The notes: a model not told the origin generated them from the sequence alone. A stretch of DNA of 64,000 bases from Apis mellifera (GCF_003254395.2 NC_037641.1:12920501-12984500); one strand, 5' to 3'. Shown: positions 11,319-26,400, counted from the first letter of the stretch. Program-made: numbers and translations.

Positions 11319-11460
11319 CTAGCTCCTGTACCGGTGATGGTTCGTGTAATGATTAACAATCGTGTCGAATTTGTCCTTTTTCCTGGGACACTTGCCTTGT
11401 CGCCTCATGTATTCGCCAAATTCGCAGCTAGGCATCGCGCACTCTTCGTTCTGTATACAC
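11319..11460 (-). CDS. Pvf: Pvf exon 6: terminal Cys/Lys-rich exon
   Basis: Acceptor TTTACAG. It encodes CIQNEECAMPSCEFGEYMRR, then QGKCPRKKDKF, a His/Tyr/Arg-rich end and TAG at 11319-11321. Four more cysteines complete the tail. The basic stretch could bind heparan sulphate (inference). Confidence 0.92.
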
Positions 11461-14400
11461 CTGTAAATAAACGCAGAGGATTCGAACTCGAGAATTCGTG
11501 ATCGTGACAAATCGGAAGAGCATTACTCACAATCTATCAGCGAGGGAGAAGTAACCTTTCCCTCGTCGGATCTTGATGCAGTTTTGACGGTTCTCGTAAC
11601 AGTTGCACTGGCACACGCCATCGACGGTGATCCTCGGTGTGAATTCCGAGGGACACCGGCACCTGATCCATTCGTAATTGCAGATTAATTAATTTTTTTT
11701 TTTTTCTTTTAGACTCAAAAGATTAGAGGCGGAAGAACTCACGGTTTTCTCGGCTGTGCCCTTCTCATGTTTTGAGGCTGCGAGGAGGACGGATGGTGTC
11801 TGTAGACTCTGTGCTCCAAGGATTTCTCGTTGCTCGCGTCGTACTCGGTTCTCTCTCGGCACTCGCATTCCGTGTGATTGTAGAAAGACAATTTCTCCAC
11901 CACGCTACCGCCACCCACATTCGTGGTCTGCAAAAATAACCGAGGATCCCTCCTTGTCATATATTATTTAGGATCCGCCGCAAATTTAATTATCCAATTT
12001 TTTAACGATCGGTCGGACGGTTGAGGTTAGGTCGTCGATTCGAATTTGTCCACATTGACGATACATGCGAAACGGGGGAATCGGAACATGGATACGAATA
12101 AAACATGGATAGAAGTCGAAAGACAATTTAATTATCCAATTTTTTAATTCTTATCGATCGGTCGGACGATTGAGGTTAGGTCATCGATTCAAACTTGTGC
12201 ACATTGACGATACATGCGAAACAGAGGAATCGGAACACGGATATGAACGAAATATGAATAGAAGTCGAAAGACAATTTAATTATCCAATTTTTTAACGAT
12301 CGGTCGGACGGTTCAGATTAGGTCGTCGATTCGAATTTGTCCACATTGACGATACATGCGAAACGGGGGAATCGGAACACGGATACGAACGAAACATGGA
12401 TAGAAGTCGAAAGACAATTTAATTATCCAATTTTTTAATTCTTATCGATCGGTCGGACGATTGAGGTTAGGTCATCGATTCAAACTTGTGCACATTGACG
12501 ATACATGCGAAACAGAGGAATCGGAACACGGATATGAACGAAATATGAATAGAAGTCGAAAGACAATTTAATTATCCAATTTTTTAACGATCGGTCGGAC
12601 GGTTCAGATTAGGTCGTCGATTCGAATTTGTCCACATTGACGATACATGCGAAACGGGGGAATCGGAACGCGGATACGAACGAAATATGAATAGAAGTCG
12701 AAAGACATTTAATTATCCAATTTTTTAATTCTTATCGATCGGTCGGACGATTGAGGTTAGGTCATCGATTCAAACTTGTCCACATTGACGATACATGCGA
12801 AACGGAGGAATCGGAACACGGATATGAACGAAATATGGATAGAAGTCGAAAGACATTTAATTATCCAATTTTTTAACCTTATCGGACGGTTGAGTCGTCG
12901 ATTCGAACTTGTCCACATTGACGATACATGCGAAACGGAGGAATCGGAATACAATCGAAATATGGATAGAAGTCGAAAGACATTTAATTATCCAATTTTT
13001 TAATTCTTATCGATCGGTCGGACGATTGAGATTAGGGGACGATTGAGAGGAATCGGAATGCGGATACGAACGAAACATGAATAGAAGTCGAAAGATATTT
13101 AATTATCCAATTTTTTAATTCTTATCGATCGGTCGGACGGTTGAGGTCGTCGATTCGAACTTGTCCACATTGATGATACATGCGAAACGAGGGAATCGGA
13201 ACACGGATACGAACAAAACATGGATAGAAGTCGAAAGACATTTAATTATCCAATTTTTTAATTCTTATCGATCGGTCGGACGATTGAGATTAGGGAACGA
13301 TTGAGAGGAATCAGAACATGGATACGAACGAAATATAGATAGAAGTCGAAAGACAATTTAATTATCCAATTTTTTAATTCTTATCGATCGGTCGGACGAT
13401 TGAGGTTAGGTCATCGATTCAAACTTGTCCACATTGACGATACATTCGAAACGGAGGAATCGGGATACGAACGAAATATGGATAGAAATTGAAAGACATT
13501 TAATTATCCAATTTTTTAATTCTTATCGATCGGTCGGACGGTTGAGGTTAGATCGTCGATTCGAATTTATATTAACGATACATGCGAAACGGGGGAATCG
13601 GGACACGGATACGAGCGAAATATGGATAGAAGTCGAAAGACATTGTTTTGAAAGTGGGATCGTTGGAAAAGTTGGTTTGGTTCAACGTTAATTGCTACCG
13701 CTATCGACGCGCTCGGAATTAGCCAGTAGCGGATAATTCTAATCTGTCTTGCATTTCAATTGCTCTCTTTTCTCTCTCTCATCATCGGGTATCGGGAATG
13801 TGGAGTAGAAAGCTCGTAAATCTAACGAGAACGAAGGAAAGGGGGGAGAAGAAGAAGAGGAACGAAATGGCCGATCTCCCGTGGGAATACAGATTAGTCT
13901 GACTGCGTTCTTTTTTTTTTCCTCTCTCTCTCTCTCCATTTTTTTTCTCGAAACGCAACTGGTTCGAGATCGAGGCATCGGTCTCTCGATCCGAGCGACA
14001 AGCGGGAACGAGGAGGAGTCTGATAGGTCGTGCGCGTAATTGAGCCGCGGTTTAACTGGGTCGAGCATCTACGGATCGTGGCAAGGATCAAGATACGATA
14101 CAATAGGCTGGCGGAACGAGACGTCGCGATCACTTTGTCCGAGGGTAACTCGATCTCTTCTTCTCGATCTTTTCTTGATCCGATTTGATGGACAGCCACT
14201 TGACGATCATTTGTTTCGAAGCTTCTTTTTTTTCCCCTCTCCGCTTATCATAATTATGATTATTGATCGAGCAAATTCTCTCAGCCTTCGTGTATCCTTG
14301 TTACGTGGGCAAATATATATTTATAAGAAGAAGAAGAAGAAGGGGATTCAACGTGTTCTAGGTTAATAAATACTCGTTGCTTTAATGCAAAAGTGAAGGG

Positions 14401-17400
14401 GGATCGGTGATTAGCGCGAGAGAGCGAAGGAAGGTTGACTTTTTTTTTTTTTTTATTTTTTTTTACGATGAAATTTCATGGAACGTTGGTTAATGTTATT
14501 CCTCGGCGGTTGCTCGAAGACAGATAGTCGGAGGGATAAAGGGGGGGAGGGGAGGGAGAGCGGAAGAAAATCGATGGTCGTGGGTGAATAAAGAATCGCG
14601 GAGGACAAATCGATCCGAAGAGTTAAGGACGGTCTCTCCTCTCGATCTCTTGCCGGATCTTCGTAATACGTTTGCGCCGAGATTGAGGTTCGCGATCGTT
14701 CTTGACGAATAGCCTGGCCGTGGTAATAAATTTCATTCCCCAGTGGCGTACACCGGTTGAATTCACGACCGAGTAACGGTCGCGAATTTAATCGAAAACG
14801 ATCCAACGATCGATTATCGTTAAGCGATTTCTCATAGCCGACGAGATTTTTCGATACTCGATATTCGACTCGAGCAAAATTCCTTTCCCTTTTATTCCGC
14901 GCAGCAAGTCGCGACGGGGGACTTCAATGGAGAATCCGTTGAATCGAGGAAGTACGCGGGCTCGCCGCTGCCGCCACTGTCGCGCTCTGCCGTTCAATCC
15001 ACTCGGTAAAGTATTTATATAATGGCCACTAGGCGCGCTATCTTCTCGCGACGAGTTTTCCGTTCCGAATTTTTCCGCGTTTCTTTCCCGCCGGATAAAA
15101 ATCTCGAATTGAAAAATCACGCGATCTTTGCAATCGAGTATTTCCAGTTGCTTGTGCATTAGCTTGTTTGCCTTCGCGAACGAAAGGAGATTTTAAACTT
15201 ACTTGCGGTGAATGCCGCTTATAGGTTATAACGTGTTATATAGTGTAACTCGAATGTATTCAATTTCACCGATCACGCTTTTTTCACGCGAGGAAATCGG
15301 GGAAACGAATCGAATTCTCGTTTTTCGTAGGTAAAATCACGACCAGCAGCTGACCGGCCGGTTCTCATTAACATTCCCCGGTATCTCGCTCGGGGCATCC
15401 ACTCGTGAATGAAACACGCGGGGAAACGAGCACGAAATCACGAGGATCCCGGGATCGGTGAACCGTCTCTATCGTTGTATATTTCGTGCTCTGTTTCCAG
15501 CAATTTTCGGGACGGCGCGTCGAGTTCGTGACTCGAATAAGACGTAGAAGCTCGCGTCTTCCATTACCGTTTCGGTTGTAACCGCTTGTGTATAATATAT
15601 ACGAGATGGCGGTTGAATCGCCTTCCCGATTCCAGCCAACATTTGACCACCATCGGCGAACTACTAGAGAGAGAGAGAGAGAAAGAGAGAAATTTTTCTC
15701 GTCTCGCGGGTGGTCGATCGATTCGCCGTTATTACTCCAAGAAGCGGCGTATCTCTCTCTCTCTCTCCTTTCCTCGCAGGAGAGAGATAAGTGTATATAC
15801 TCGGCCGGCCCATTCAAAGCCTACTACTCTCAGGACCAGATATCGACTCGGGGCGCGAGTCTAACCAATGTTTTGGCTGAGAAAGAATTACACGGCGCCG
15901 CCCTCCCACCCGTCCTCCATCTTCGGACAATGTTTGTGTATCTTTCGCGATCCTTCCCACTCGTTTATCTTCGCGCGTGAGATCTCGATCGCGTATTCGA
16001 CCGCGGACAGTTTTATCGGATTTTTCGCGAGGTTCGATCTCTCCCTTATCGTCGCGGGTGGCGATAACGATGCTTGTTAGGACGCATAGGCGCCAACAGA
16101 TACACGACGATACGCGATCTCGTTACTCGGATAAACACGAAGCTTGGTATTCGTTACATCGAAGCTATTCCGGTCCTGTTGTAAAGGAACGTAGAAAGGA
16201 ACGAGTTTAGGCGAGGAAGGTGGATTCGCCTCGAGAAAGCATCGATCGATCGAGGCAAATTCGTCGAGCGTAGGAGTCCCGGAAGTTCGATCTTCTTTCT
16301 AGGAATGCGATTAAACGCGCGCGCACGTGCGAGCATTGTCGGAGGGAATGCTTTCTGCGAGTTTCTGCAAAAAGCTTTCTCTCGGCGATTCGACGTAACG
16401 ATTAATCGAATCATCGTTCGAAAAGTGTTGCGAAACGATAATTAATTCGTGACTAGCATGCGAACAACCGTCACCTACGCGCTCGATTATATTCCGTCGG
16501 ATATGCTCGACCGTGAACTGGTTTTTACTGCGCGCGCTTCGATTCTATCTGTGTAATTGCCTCGAGTCCACGTCGCTTCCAAGATAGAACGATCACGATT
16601 CTTTTCAACATTTAATAACTTCCTCCTCGAAATAATATATCCCGTTCGTGGAACGCCGATATTTTTCATCCATTCTATCGTTTAAGCTCCCGTTCATAAG
16701 GGAGCTTTCATCTTTAATCTTTTCACGTCGGTTGAACGACAAATCGACGAAGGGATCTTATGTCTTATTACAGTTGGCTAGACAGAGAGCGAAGGAGAGA
16801 GAGAGAAGGAATGAAGATGTTTCACGGGGAATTTCGATCGCGTCGAGGCGTACGTTGGCGCGAACCGCACGAGCCGCCGCTACACGGATCGGTTTACGCG
16901 TGGTATGGTCACGGTTTGCACGGCATGCGGATTTATCGACAGCGTCAACTCGCCTAATACCGTTCCAGGTGGATATATATATATTCCGTGCTCGCGCGCG
17001 GTATATTGTTCAAGAGAGAAAGAAAAGGACGAATAATTCGGTTCGTAAGTCCCGTCGGTAAAACAGCGGTGGCAGTTTTTCACCGGCGGCACGCGCGTAA
17101 CCAGCGATTCGCATTCGATTATCGGTGGGCGTTCCCCGCGACCAATCGAGATCTCTATCGGAAGCGTGGCGAAACAAGATTACACTCATCTTTGACGCTT
17201 TTTATCGGTTTATCGATTTATCGACCGAAACGCATTTTCCGGAAGCGCGGAGATAGGCGCGTCTCAATTTGTCCTCTCCCCTCCCCCCGATGACAGGTCG
17301 CGTGTAATTTTACTTGTCGGCCGATAAACAGTGTATAAATCTTGGCGGCCACCGTGTTCAACCTGCTCGAAACCAGTTGCAGATTCGGATCGCTCGAGGC

Positions 17401-20400
17401 GAGTTCCCCTCGCGATAATCATTAACCACCCGGACGACGTGATCGACGATTTCGCTTCTCGTCCCCGTCGCTTAATCGTGGCCCGGTGAAAGCGTTTACG
17501 ACCTTTCCTCCGAATGATCGAATCCATGGATCGAGGAAGAAAGCTCGGCTTCGATTACCTTTCCTTACCTTACGTTTCTTTCGAGAAATAATCTCTAAAA
17601 AGTGACGAATTGGAAATAACACGGATTGCGTCTCATAAGCATAATGGGACGTATCGTGTCGAATGCAGCGAACGAGAGGAAAAGAGACGCGATATACATC
17701 CGGGATATCGATTCTTTACCCTCGACATCGTGACGTGGATAACGATCGACTCGAGTCATGCCGCGGATTAATTAACATTATACACGAGGCTAATAGCTAG
17801 TAGTATATAATGCCGCGAAAGATTGGTCGGTTCGCTCGTGCCAAGATTCGCGATTCGCGACAATACGAAGGAAATTAAACTCGATCGGGACTACTATTTA
17901 CCGACTGTACTTCGTAAGTAGGATGAATCGGTGGCGGTTTTAAAACCGTTGGAAAAATATTGGTTAGAAGGTGGCTCGGAAAGAGGGCAGCAACGAATAA
18001 CGTACGTTTCGCTCGTGCGCATCGTGATCGCGCATCGGTATCGCGCGCACGCGTGGTTAACACGGTAAGAAGTAAAGCGGACGAACATTTCACCGTTTTT
18101 TGCGCCATCACGGGCATGGAATGTGGTCTTGAACCGCGCACCACCTCCGCCTCCCACCTCCCACCCGTCGTCGCCTCGCGACGCGGCGAGAAGTCGTGTA
18201 CGTACATCGCGTGCACGTGTAATAACGACACAACGCCTTTTAGAAATTAGCCAACAGGCCTTTCCCCGCCTGATCGCCTCTCCGATCCATTTTAAACTCG
18301 ATAGAACTCTCCCTGCCCTCCCCTCGACTCTCGAGGGAACCAGTTTTCGCGTTTATCCGGAAGAATATCGTGTCGCTGGACGGTAGTAGAGAACAGGGAA
18401 GAAATGACGATATCTCTTATACCGCGTGGCGAGTGGAAATTTAGACTCTTCTCCAAACGAGCGTATCGCGTGCTCGGTTGAACGATTTTCAGTTATGAAA
18501 TAGATCTCGTACGGCATTCGCACGCGTCAAATGATGGGGAGGGGGGGGGGGAGGGGGATGGTGGAAGGGCGAGAAGAAGACCGATCGAGGAATTTCGAAT
18601 TTGAAAGTCAATCCTGGCGGTTGGGCCAGTTTTTGCGCGCGTCCTCCGCTTTGGAGAAGAGGACGAATAAAAAAACGATCCATCTCTCGCGCGACAATTT
18701 GTCGGCCGAGCGTGTCCAACGAGGGATTCGCCGAATCTAAACGTTTTTTCGAGGGGAGAGAAACCGAAGGATCATATTTTCCTCCCGCTTGGATATATAA
18801 TTCCTGCATAATTCGAAACGATAACGAAGCGGGTATGGAGAAGCGGATCCGTGTTTCGAAAGCGGCGTCGGATTATAACTAATACTAGTCGTCGACGCGT
18901 TATCACCGGATTATCTCGGTCGTTTGCACGCATCGGCACAGATCACGTTGCCGTCCGTTGTCGATCTCGACACCGTCTCTACCGCTTTGACACAGCCTGC
19001 TTTATTAATTAGCGCGGAGCTACCTCGCTTACTGTTCACTGGTGGAAAGAAGGGGCGGCACAAGGGAAAGAGAGGTTCTTCGTTGAAATCGCTTGTCTCC
19101 ATCAGTTAATAAAATCGTAAAAATTACTTCGATATTATCTTAATTCGAATACGAAATTACACTTACAAATTTTAAACTGCCGTTACAAATCGTAACAAGC
19201 CTACGCATATTATGAGGGACAAAAAAAAACTTTTATATCGTATCGACGCATTAGAATTTTCCGGATTCTATATCTACGCTAATGCGTCGATATTCTAAAT
19301 CACAGATCAATCGTTTTAGACTGATGCATGTGACAAATACACCATGATGGAAGCAAAAATACTTTTTTCGATCTTTTATCGACAGAGTTGAACACGTGGA
19401 TAATTCAATCTTCGAGAAAATTTGTCAACGAACGAGATGATAGATATCGGTGACGCGCGATGCGTTTTCTCCTTTCGGCCATCCCTTTCGAAAGAAACGA
19501 GGAGATTGCCCGAACGATAGGAGGGGAAAAAAGTAGCGGAAACACGGAGAACGCGAGCAGATGATAAATCAAAGAGGGGAGAGAAGGAAGGAATCGGGCG
19601 ATTTGCGACGAGTTTCGGAACGGAGACTAACGCGTGTAAATGGAGCTCGATCGAGATTTGGAGCCGGTTGTAGAGAGGCAGGGCACTCGAGAGGAGGATC
19701 TAATTACAGGGGTCCGCTTCCTGCCGTAATTAATCGCTATGACCCGCGAGATTTATGTACATACCGGCTCGTGTAAGTCTTCCCTCCCTCCCCTCTCTGC
19801 TCCTCCCTCCGCCCCTGTTTGCCTTTCGATATCGACTTAAAAATCGACTTGTAGAAAAAAGTACACATATATATATATATATCGGGCGACATCCGTCTTT
19901 TTTTTTACCGACCGAGCACGCCATCGATCGATCGACCGACCGCAATTGCCCACCGCTTCTTAATCGACAATTCGCAAACCCTCTCCCCACCCATCCTCGA
20001 TTTTCGCGTCTTCTCCTCCTCCTGTCCCCCCTCCCTCTCCTCCTCGAGCGAGGGGAACGTCGAAGGCACGCGAAGGAGTTTTGAAGCTTCGCGAAAGGGC
20101 GTATCGCGCGCGAACGATCGAAATAGCAGTCCGTAAGGAAGATTGTCGGGGGGGAGGGAGGGGGGAGCGAGGGGGCTTGCGCAGAACGATGTACTTGAAC
20201 CGGGTGGTAACAACGCGTTAATATTAGCGACGCTGGAATTCCTGCGAGGGAAGAAGAGAGGGTGATCGCTCTCTTCTCAACCGAAGCCAGAGGAAGAACA
20301 ATGAATTTCCGGTTAGCTTTGTACTACGTCGTCCAGAGGAGCGACAATGTCCTCATTGTCCCGCGTGCCCCGCATAAAGATGCGTTGCCTCTTCTTCCTC

Positions 20401-23400
20401 TTCTTCCTCTTCATTTTTTTCCTTTACTTTCTTTTTCTTTATCCCTCCTTCCTTCCTCTCTCTATTTACAAGTATTGCCCCCCTCGAATCGAGCGTTTTC
20501 CACTCGAAGGAATAAAGTGACCCAGGTCGCGAATCCATAGGGGGAGAGTGTAATAAAGGTGTCGTTAAACGCGTAAAGTCACGAGCCTCGTAAACCACGA
20601 GGGGAATAATAAAAGGATCTTTGTTCCTTTACATTTATACACCGTTTACAACAAGAGAGCCCGTTCTTCTCCCCCTCTCGAGCTAATATCGAATAAATTT
20701 TACGAGTAATTATCGAGAAAGTAAGTGTCGATTAACCGTGTATATATATATATATATACTCGAGGGTGAGTTTTTATCTTCGTCTTCCTCTCGTCCCCTC
20801 AGACCCGTTGGAAAGTTGGAAACTCGGCCGCTGCCTCGGTTATACACCCGGTCCTGGTGTACTATTTTCCGCGGCGGATCTTTGCACCCGGCAACTTTAA
20901 CGTCAGCCTCGGGCTGACTCACGCGGAATATATCTTCGGAGGCTCGAAACCGACTCGAAACCCGGAGGGAAACTCGGCGCGGTTTTCGGCGCGTATTTCG
21001 TGTTGTTATATTCTCGGGTCGGGCGCATCGATCCACTCCCCCCCCCTCCACGAGTCCACGAGTCGTGGCAATCGCGCGTCGGGCGTGCAGAATCGCGACG
21101 AGGCGTAATTTCGCGCACGGTGGTCCGATAGAGCGAACGTGATTCGCGGAATTACATCGCTTCACGTTTTACGAGCCGTGTTCCCGCTCCGAGGGCCGAG
21201 GGAACGGGGCTCCGGCGGTGTTTTCGACGCGTGAACAAAATTGTAGATAGCGAGTACTTGTACTTTTAAACGGAATCTCGTGTTTTTTTTTCTTTCCTTT
21301 TTTTTTTTTTTTTTTATCAATCGCTGATAACGATTGACGATGAGATCGATCCGGGATAGGTTATCTCGAATCGAATTTTTTCACCGACCGAGTTCTCTCT
21401 TATTTAAAATAAATCTCAACCTTTTAGATGCTTGCTTAGTTAAACAAAAGAAAAAAAAATGAAAAACTCTTTATTCAGAAAGTCATTCCAACTGATAACT
21501 TTGTATACATAGGTGATACTCGGCCAAAAAAATATATACTTGTTACTATTCAAATAAAAAAAAAAAATGAAAAACTCTTTATTCAGAAAGTCAACAAAAA
21601 AAAATAAAAAATTCTTTATTCAGAAAGTTAACAAAAAAAAATGAAAAACTCTTTATTCAGAAAGTCATTTCGACTGATAACTTCATATAGATCGATGATA
21701 TTTGGCCAAAAAAATATCCGGATATTTACTACTATTCAAACAAAAAAAAAAATGAAAAATGAAAAACTTTTTATTCAGAAAGTCAAAAAAAAATATCCGG
21801 ATACTTGCTACTATTCAAACGAAAAAAAAAAAAAATGAAATATTCTTTATTCAGAAAATCAACAAAAAAAAACGAAAAACTCTTTATTCAGAAAGTCATT
21901 CCAACTGATGACTTCGTATAAATCGATGATATACGGTTAAAAAAATATCCGGATACTTCCTATTCAAATAAAAAAAAGAAAATGAAAAACTCTTCATTCA
22001 GAAAGTCAAAAAAAAAATATCCGGATACTTGCTATTATTCAAACAAAAAAAAAAAATGAAATAGTCTTTATTCAGAAAGTCAATAAAAAAAAATGAAAAA
22101 CTCTTTATTCAGAAAGTCAACAAAAAAAAAATGAAAAATTCTTTATTCAGAAAATCATTTCAACTAATGACTTCGTATAGATCGATGATCGGTTAAAAAA
22201 ATATCCGGATCCTTCCTATTCAAATAAAAAAAAAAAATGAAAAACTCTTCATTCAGAAAGCCAAAAAAAAAAAAAAATATTCGAATATTTGCTACTATTC
22301 AAACAAAAAAAAAAAAAAATGAAAAACTCTTCTTATTCAGAAAGTCAAAAAAAATATCCGGATACTTGTTACTATTCAAACAAAAAAAAAAAATGAAACA
22401 CTTGTTATTCAGAAAGTCAAAAAAAAAAAAAATATCCGGATACTACTCAAACAAAAAAAAAAATGGAAAACTATTCAGAAAGTCATTTGAACTGATAAAT
22501 CGGTATAAATCGATGATACTCGGCCAAAAAAATGTCTCGTGAAATCGAGCAGCGTGGTTGTAAAGAAAAAAAGGCGAAAGAAAGAGCGTAGGGTTCACGG
22601 CCATTGCGCGACGATGATAAATCGCTCTCCTTCTCTTTTTTTTTTTCGGGCCGCATCTTTCTCCCTCGATTCCTCGCGCGACTCGCCTAACGAACAGGAC
22701 AGGTGAGCGCGAGAGTCGAGTGGTAACGTAAGTGAAAACGTATGAATAGGTTGGCGAGGAGCTGGTGGATAAAGGCACTCCTCGATAAGCCGCTGCTAAG
22801 AAAACATCCTTCTTTTTTTTTTTTAACGCGATGCACCTGCGATCTATCGTTGGCCTGTGTCTTCCACTATCCTGCCCGTACGTAGGTATGCGTGGATAAT
22901 TGCCAGCCACTTTATTGTCCGTTGAACGACGTTCAGAAGAGATAAACGGTATTTTAAATTTCATGAAAAAAAAAAAAAAACAGTGGTGACGAGGGAAACG
23001 ATGAGGGAAAAACTCATTCTAAACGAAACGTAACCATCGATCATAAAGAAGCGGGAAAAAGAGGAATGGAAAAATGTGACGGTAGATTATAAGGGAGACG
23101 AAAGGGGCGTGCGCGCACGTGTCCCGTCTCGTCGTTATCGCCCACGCACGCTAACTGAATCTTCCTTCCTTTTTCTTTCTTTTCCACGACCGCGGTTTGC
23201 CCGTGAAAACTGTTCCTCCGCAATTAAAACGTAATTAGCCTCGCGGACGTAAGCGAAGCTAACTTTTGCGAAACGACGGTGCCGGATCAATGTTATCGAC
23301 CGAGCAGTATACACCGTCGTTCCTTACGATGCACGTTGATCGGACAAAATTCAAATAAAAATGAAAAGTAATTGTTTCGATGTAACGACTATAGAATCTC

Positions 23401-26400
23401 TTTATAAATTTGAAAAATAAAAAATTTTAAATCCTATTTTTAAACGTATGTGTAGACAATTAATTGGTCACGTTTCAATCGTTGAGAAATATTCTGTAAA
23501 TTTATCGAGGAAGCATTTAAATCTCATCCATTTTAAATCATTATAAATTATCGATGAGTTTGTTGTTTTTTCCTTTGCAAATTAATCTTTTAAAATTAAG
23601 TAATTACTTCGCGTTAAAAATTCACGGAAACTTTCTACTTTTTTTTTTTTTACCGTCATATTCGTTTCGCAAAAGTTTGCAAAAATTATATTAATTTCAA
23701 CATTTACGATCGTATGACGCATACGGGCTCGATCGAACTATCGTTCGCCACTAGAAAGAAGTAGTTCCTTAAACTAATCGTTGATATTTGATGGATTAAT
23801 TTCAAGCTATCTATTACATATATATTATAATAGACGCGTTTTTATCGTTGTTTAATTTATTGTATTTAGGAGAAACAAGCAATTATAATATTTCTAACTT
23901 TCTTTAGAATGTCATTTCCAATTCTCAAGGTTCAATTTATCCGTACGCTCGTCAAATTTGAGGCGCTTTCCAAGTTAATTGGCTGTTACAACTTCTTTCA
24001 CATCATCTGCATATATACTTTTTTTACTGCAGTTGTTCAAAGGCTCAAGTCACAAATATTTTTTTTATACATCGATTATTATCACCCATCCTCCTTTTTA
24101 TCCCGTATTAAACGCGATGTTAATTTCTTTTTAAACGCATTCAATCATATTTTTACACCGTACGTTTTATACACGGGTAGAAATAATTTTGTCCGATTGG
24201 CTGGTGCGTTCGAGCCGAGGATGCGCGCGCAGCGCGATTTCGAATCTATCCGAAACGGACGAGCCACTCGATCGTTATCTTCTCGCGCCGCAGTCCATTA
24301 ATCGAGCGTTCGAGAGCACTTTAAGAGAACGGATAAACGTCGAATCGTCGTAAGATATATTAACTCCAACTTTCCAAATGCATTCTTCGGATTTTTCACG
24401 CTTCGGATTTACCTATGGACGGATCGCGTCAATTTCACCTCGGCCTCCCTCCTCCGCCCGGATTCTCCTCCGTCCGGCCTTTCGACTCTCTCGGTCGATA
24501 TACACGAAGATACGTATCGCGGCTCGCAACAGGGGTCGCGGCAACCGTGTGTCGTGTGCCTCTCGCCGTTATCTCGATATTTATACGATCGAGAAAACGT
24601 TTCTCTCGCGTTGACGCGTACCGATCGGAAACAAAGCGTGATCGCCCCGCGTGGAAAAATGCCGACGAGGCTGTTTGCGCGTGCGCGTTCGCCGTCTCTC
24701 GTGGGTGTGGAGAGAAAAGGCGTGGGTGCTTCCACCATTATGTGTATGTACTACCTGACGTCGTGACGTGCTCGCGTGAGCTCCTAGGTAGTCGCATGGA
24801 AACGGGCAACAGTTTCTTCGAGAAATTCGAATAAAAACAACCTGTTTTCGCGCTCAACCTTTTTTCCATCCCCGCCTACGTAATGTTAAGAGACGATGCT
24901 TGAAAATACTGGCGATTTTAGCAAGTTTCAGGATCAATGGAAAATTCATCTGTAATTAATTCTCGTCACTCTCCTTTCGAAATCGATCCAATTTTTCCTC
25001 GAATCTCGCTCTTTTCTTTCCTTCTCGAGATACGAAACGGACGCAACAAATGTAACAAATCCGTCAGCCGAGCTCAACGTCGAGTGCGTCCTCTTCGCCT
25101 TGATGCGAGGCGATTTCGAAGAATCTTCGGCCGGTTGAAAAAGAGGCGGAGCTGTCTTTTTTTTTTTAAGGATCTTGTTGCACGATTCTCCACGGGGAGA
25201 GTCGAAAGAGAGACAGAGAGAGAGAGAGAGAGTCGATTTATAATCGTCGCCTCGGTTCGTTCTCTCCATTCAATTTTAAACGAATCGAATCTGATTCAAA
25301 ATTAAGTAATCAAGTAAAATTCGCTTAATTTTTCCTCCGTCGATTTTTTTCGTTCGCTTAAAAGAGAGAATATCGAGGAAGAGAGGAGGATATCCCCATG
25401 GGATGATCCCAGGTATCGACGAATCGCATACCCATGCATAATGCATCGGGAATGGGACGAACGCTCGCGAATCGATTAAAGGGAGATAGTATTTTCGTTA
25501 GCTTTCGCGCTCAGAAAATCCATCCTAGCCTCTCAGTAGTTTATATAAATATATATATATATTTAGTAGTTATTTAAATATATATAAATATATATATATA
25601 TATTCTCGCGAATCAAGCTTAATGAATAATGCAACGCAGTTTTAGTGTCTTGGAACACGGAACGAAACGGAGGAGCGTGGAGGGCAGCACACGACGCCGA
25701 TTTCGTTTTCCTTTTCATTGAGCGGATGCGAAGATTCGAGGGACACGGTTGAAAGAGAGAGAGAGAAAAGGTGTGGAGCTCGAGAGGCGTGGAACGGTTA
25801 TTATATTCAGCGAGGAGGGAATAAGCTATAAATTAGCCGACTCGGCATTGTCGCTAATACAATCGACGAATTCGCGAGCGAAGGACGAGATAAAAAAGGA
25901 CCGATTGGAGAGGTTAAATTTAACCTGTTTTAAGAACTTGCTCGATCGATAAACTTACTTATCTACTTTTTCTCTATTCCAATTAATGGAACAATTACGT
26001 TAATTAGCGTGTAAATTGGAAATCCCTCGCGGCTAAATCGTATCCGTTAAATGGAATAATTGCGACAAATTGTCGGATCTTGTCGGAAAACTGTTGTAGG
26101 ATCTGATCGTTTCGGCCATTGGCACACCGCACTCTGTTTTATCGAGCGAACGAAGCTGTTACACAGCTGTTTTCGAAAATCGTGCTGAACGGTAGAGACC
26201 TTCGTCGAGTTCCTCCCATTCTACTACTAAATCGATTCGAATCAATTTGTTTCGGAAGATAAATCGGTTGGATTCGTTTCCAGGCGAGGGAAAACGGCGA
26301 GAATCTATCGTTGTGGCGGGAGGTCGAAAAAAGCGAGAAAGGTCGCATAGAACGAATGGGCCGCGAAATGCTGCACAGGCTCGTATACTTCCCCCTCCAT

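Noticed and set aside
11983..13643. CRISPR-like regular repeats
   Set aside because: Whole units are repeated with no unique spacers and the genome is eukaryotic.
12757..13691. Open frames with repeated RRNRDT..NEIWIEVERH motifs
   Set aside because: Translations of the tandem array; the peptide repeat follows from the DNA repeat and frames break between units.
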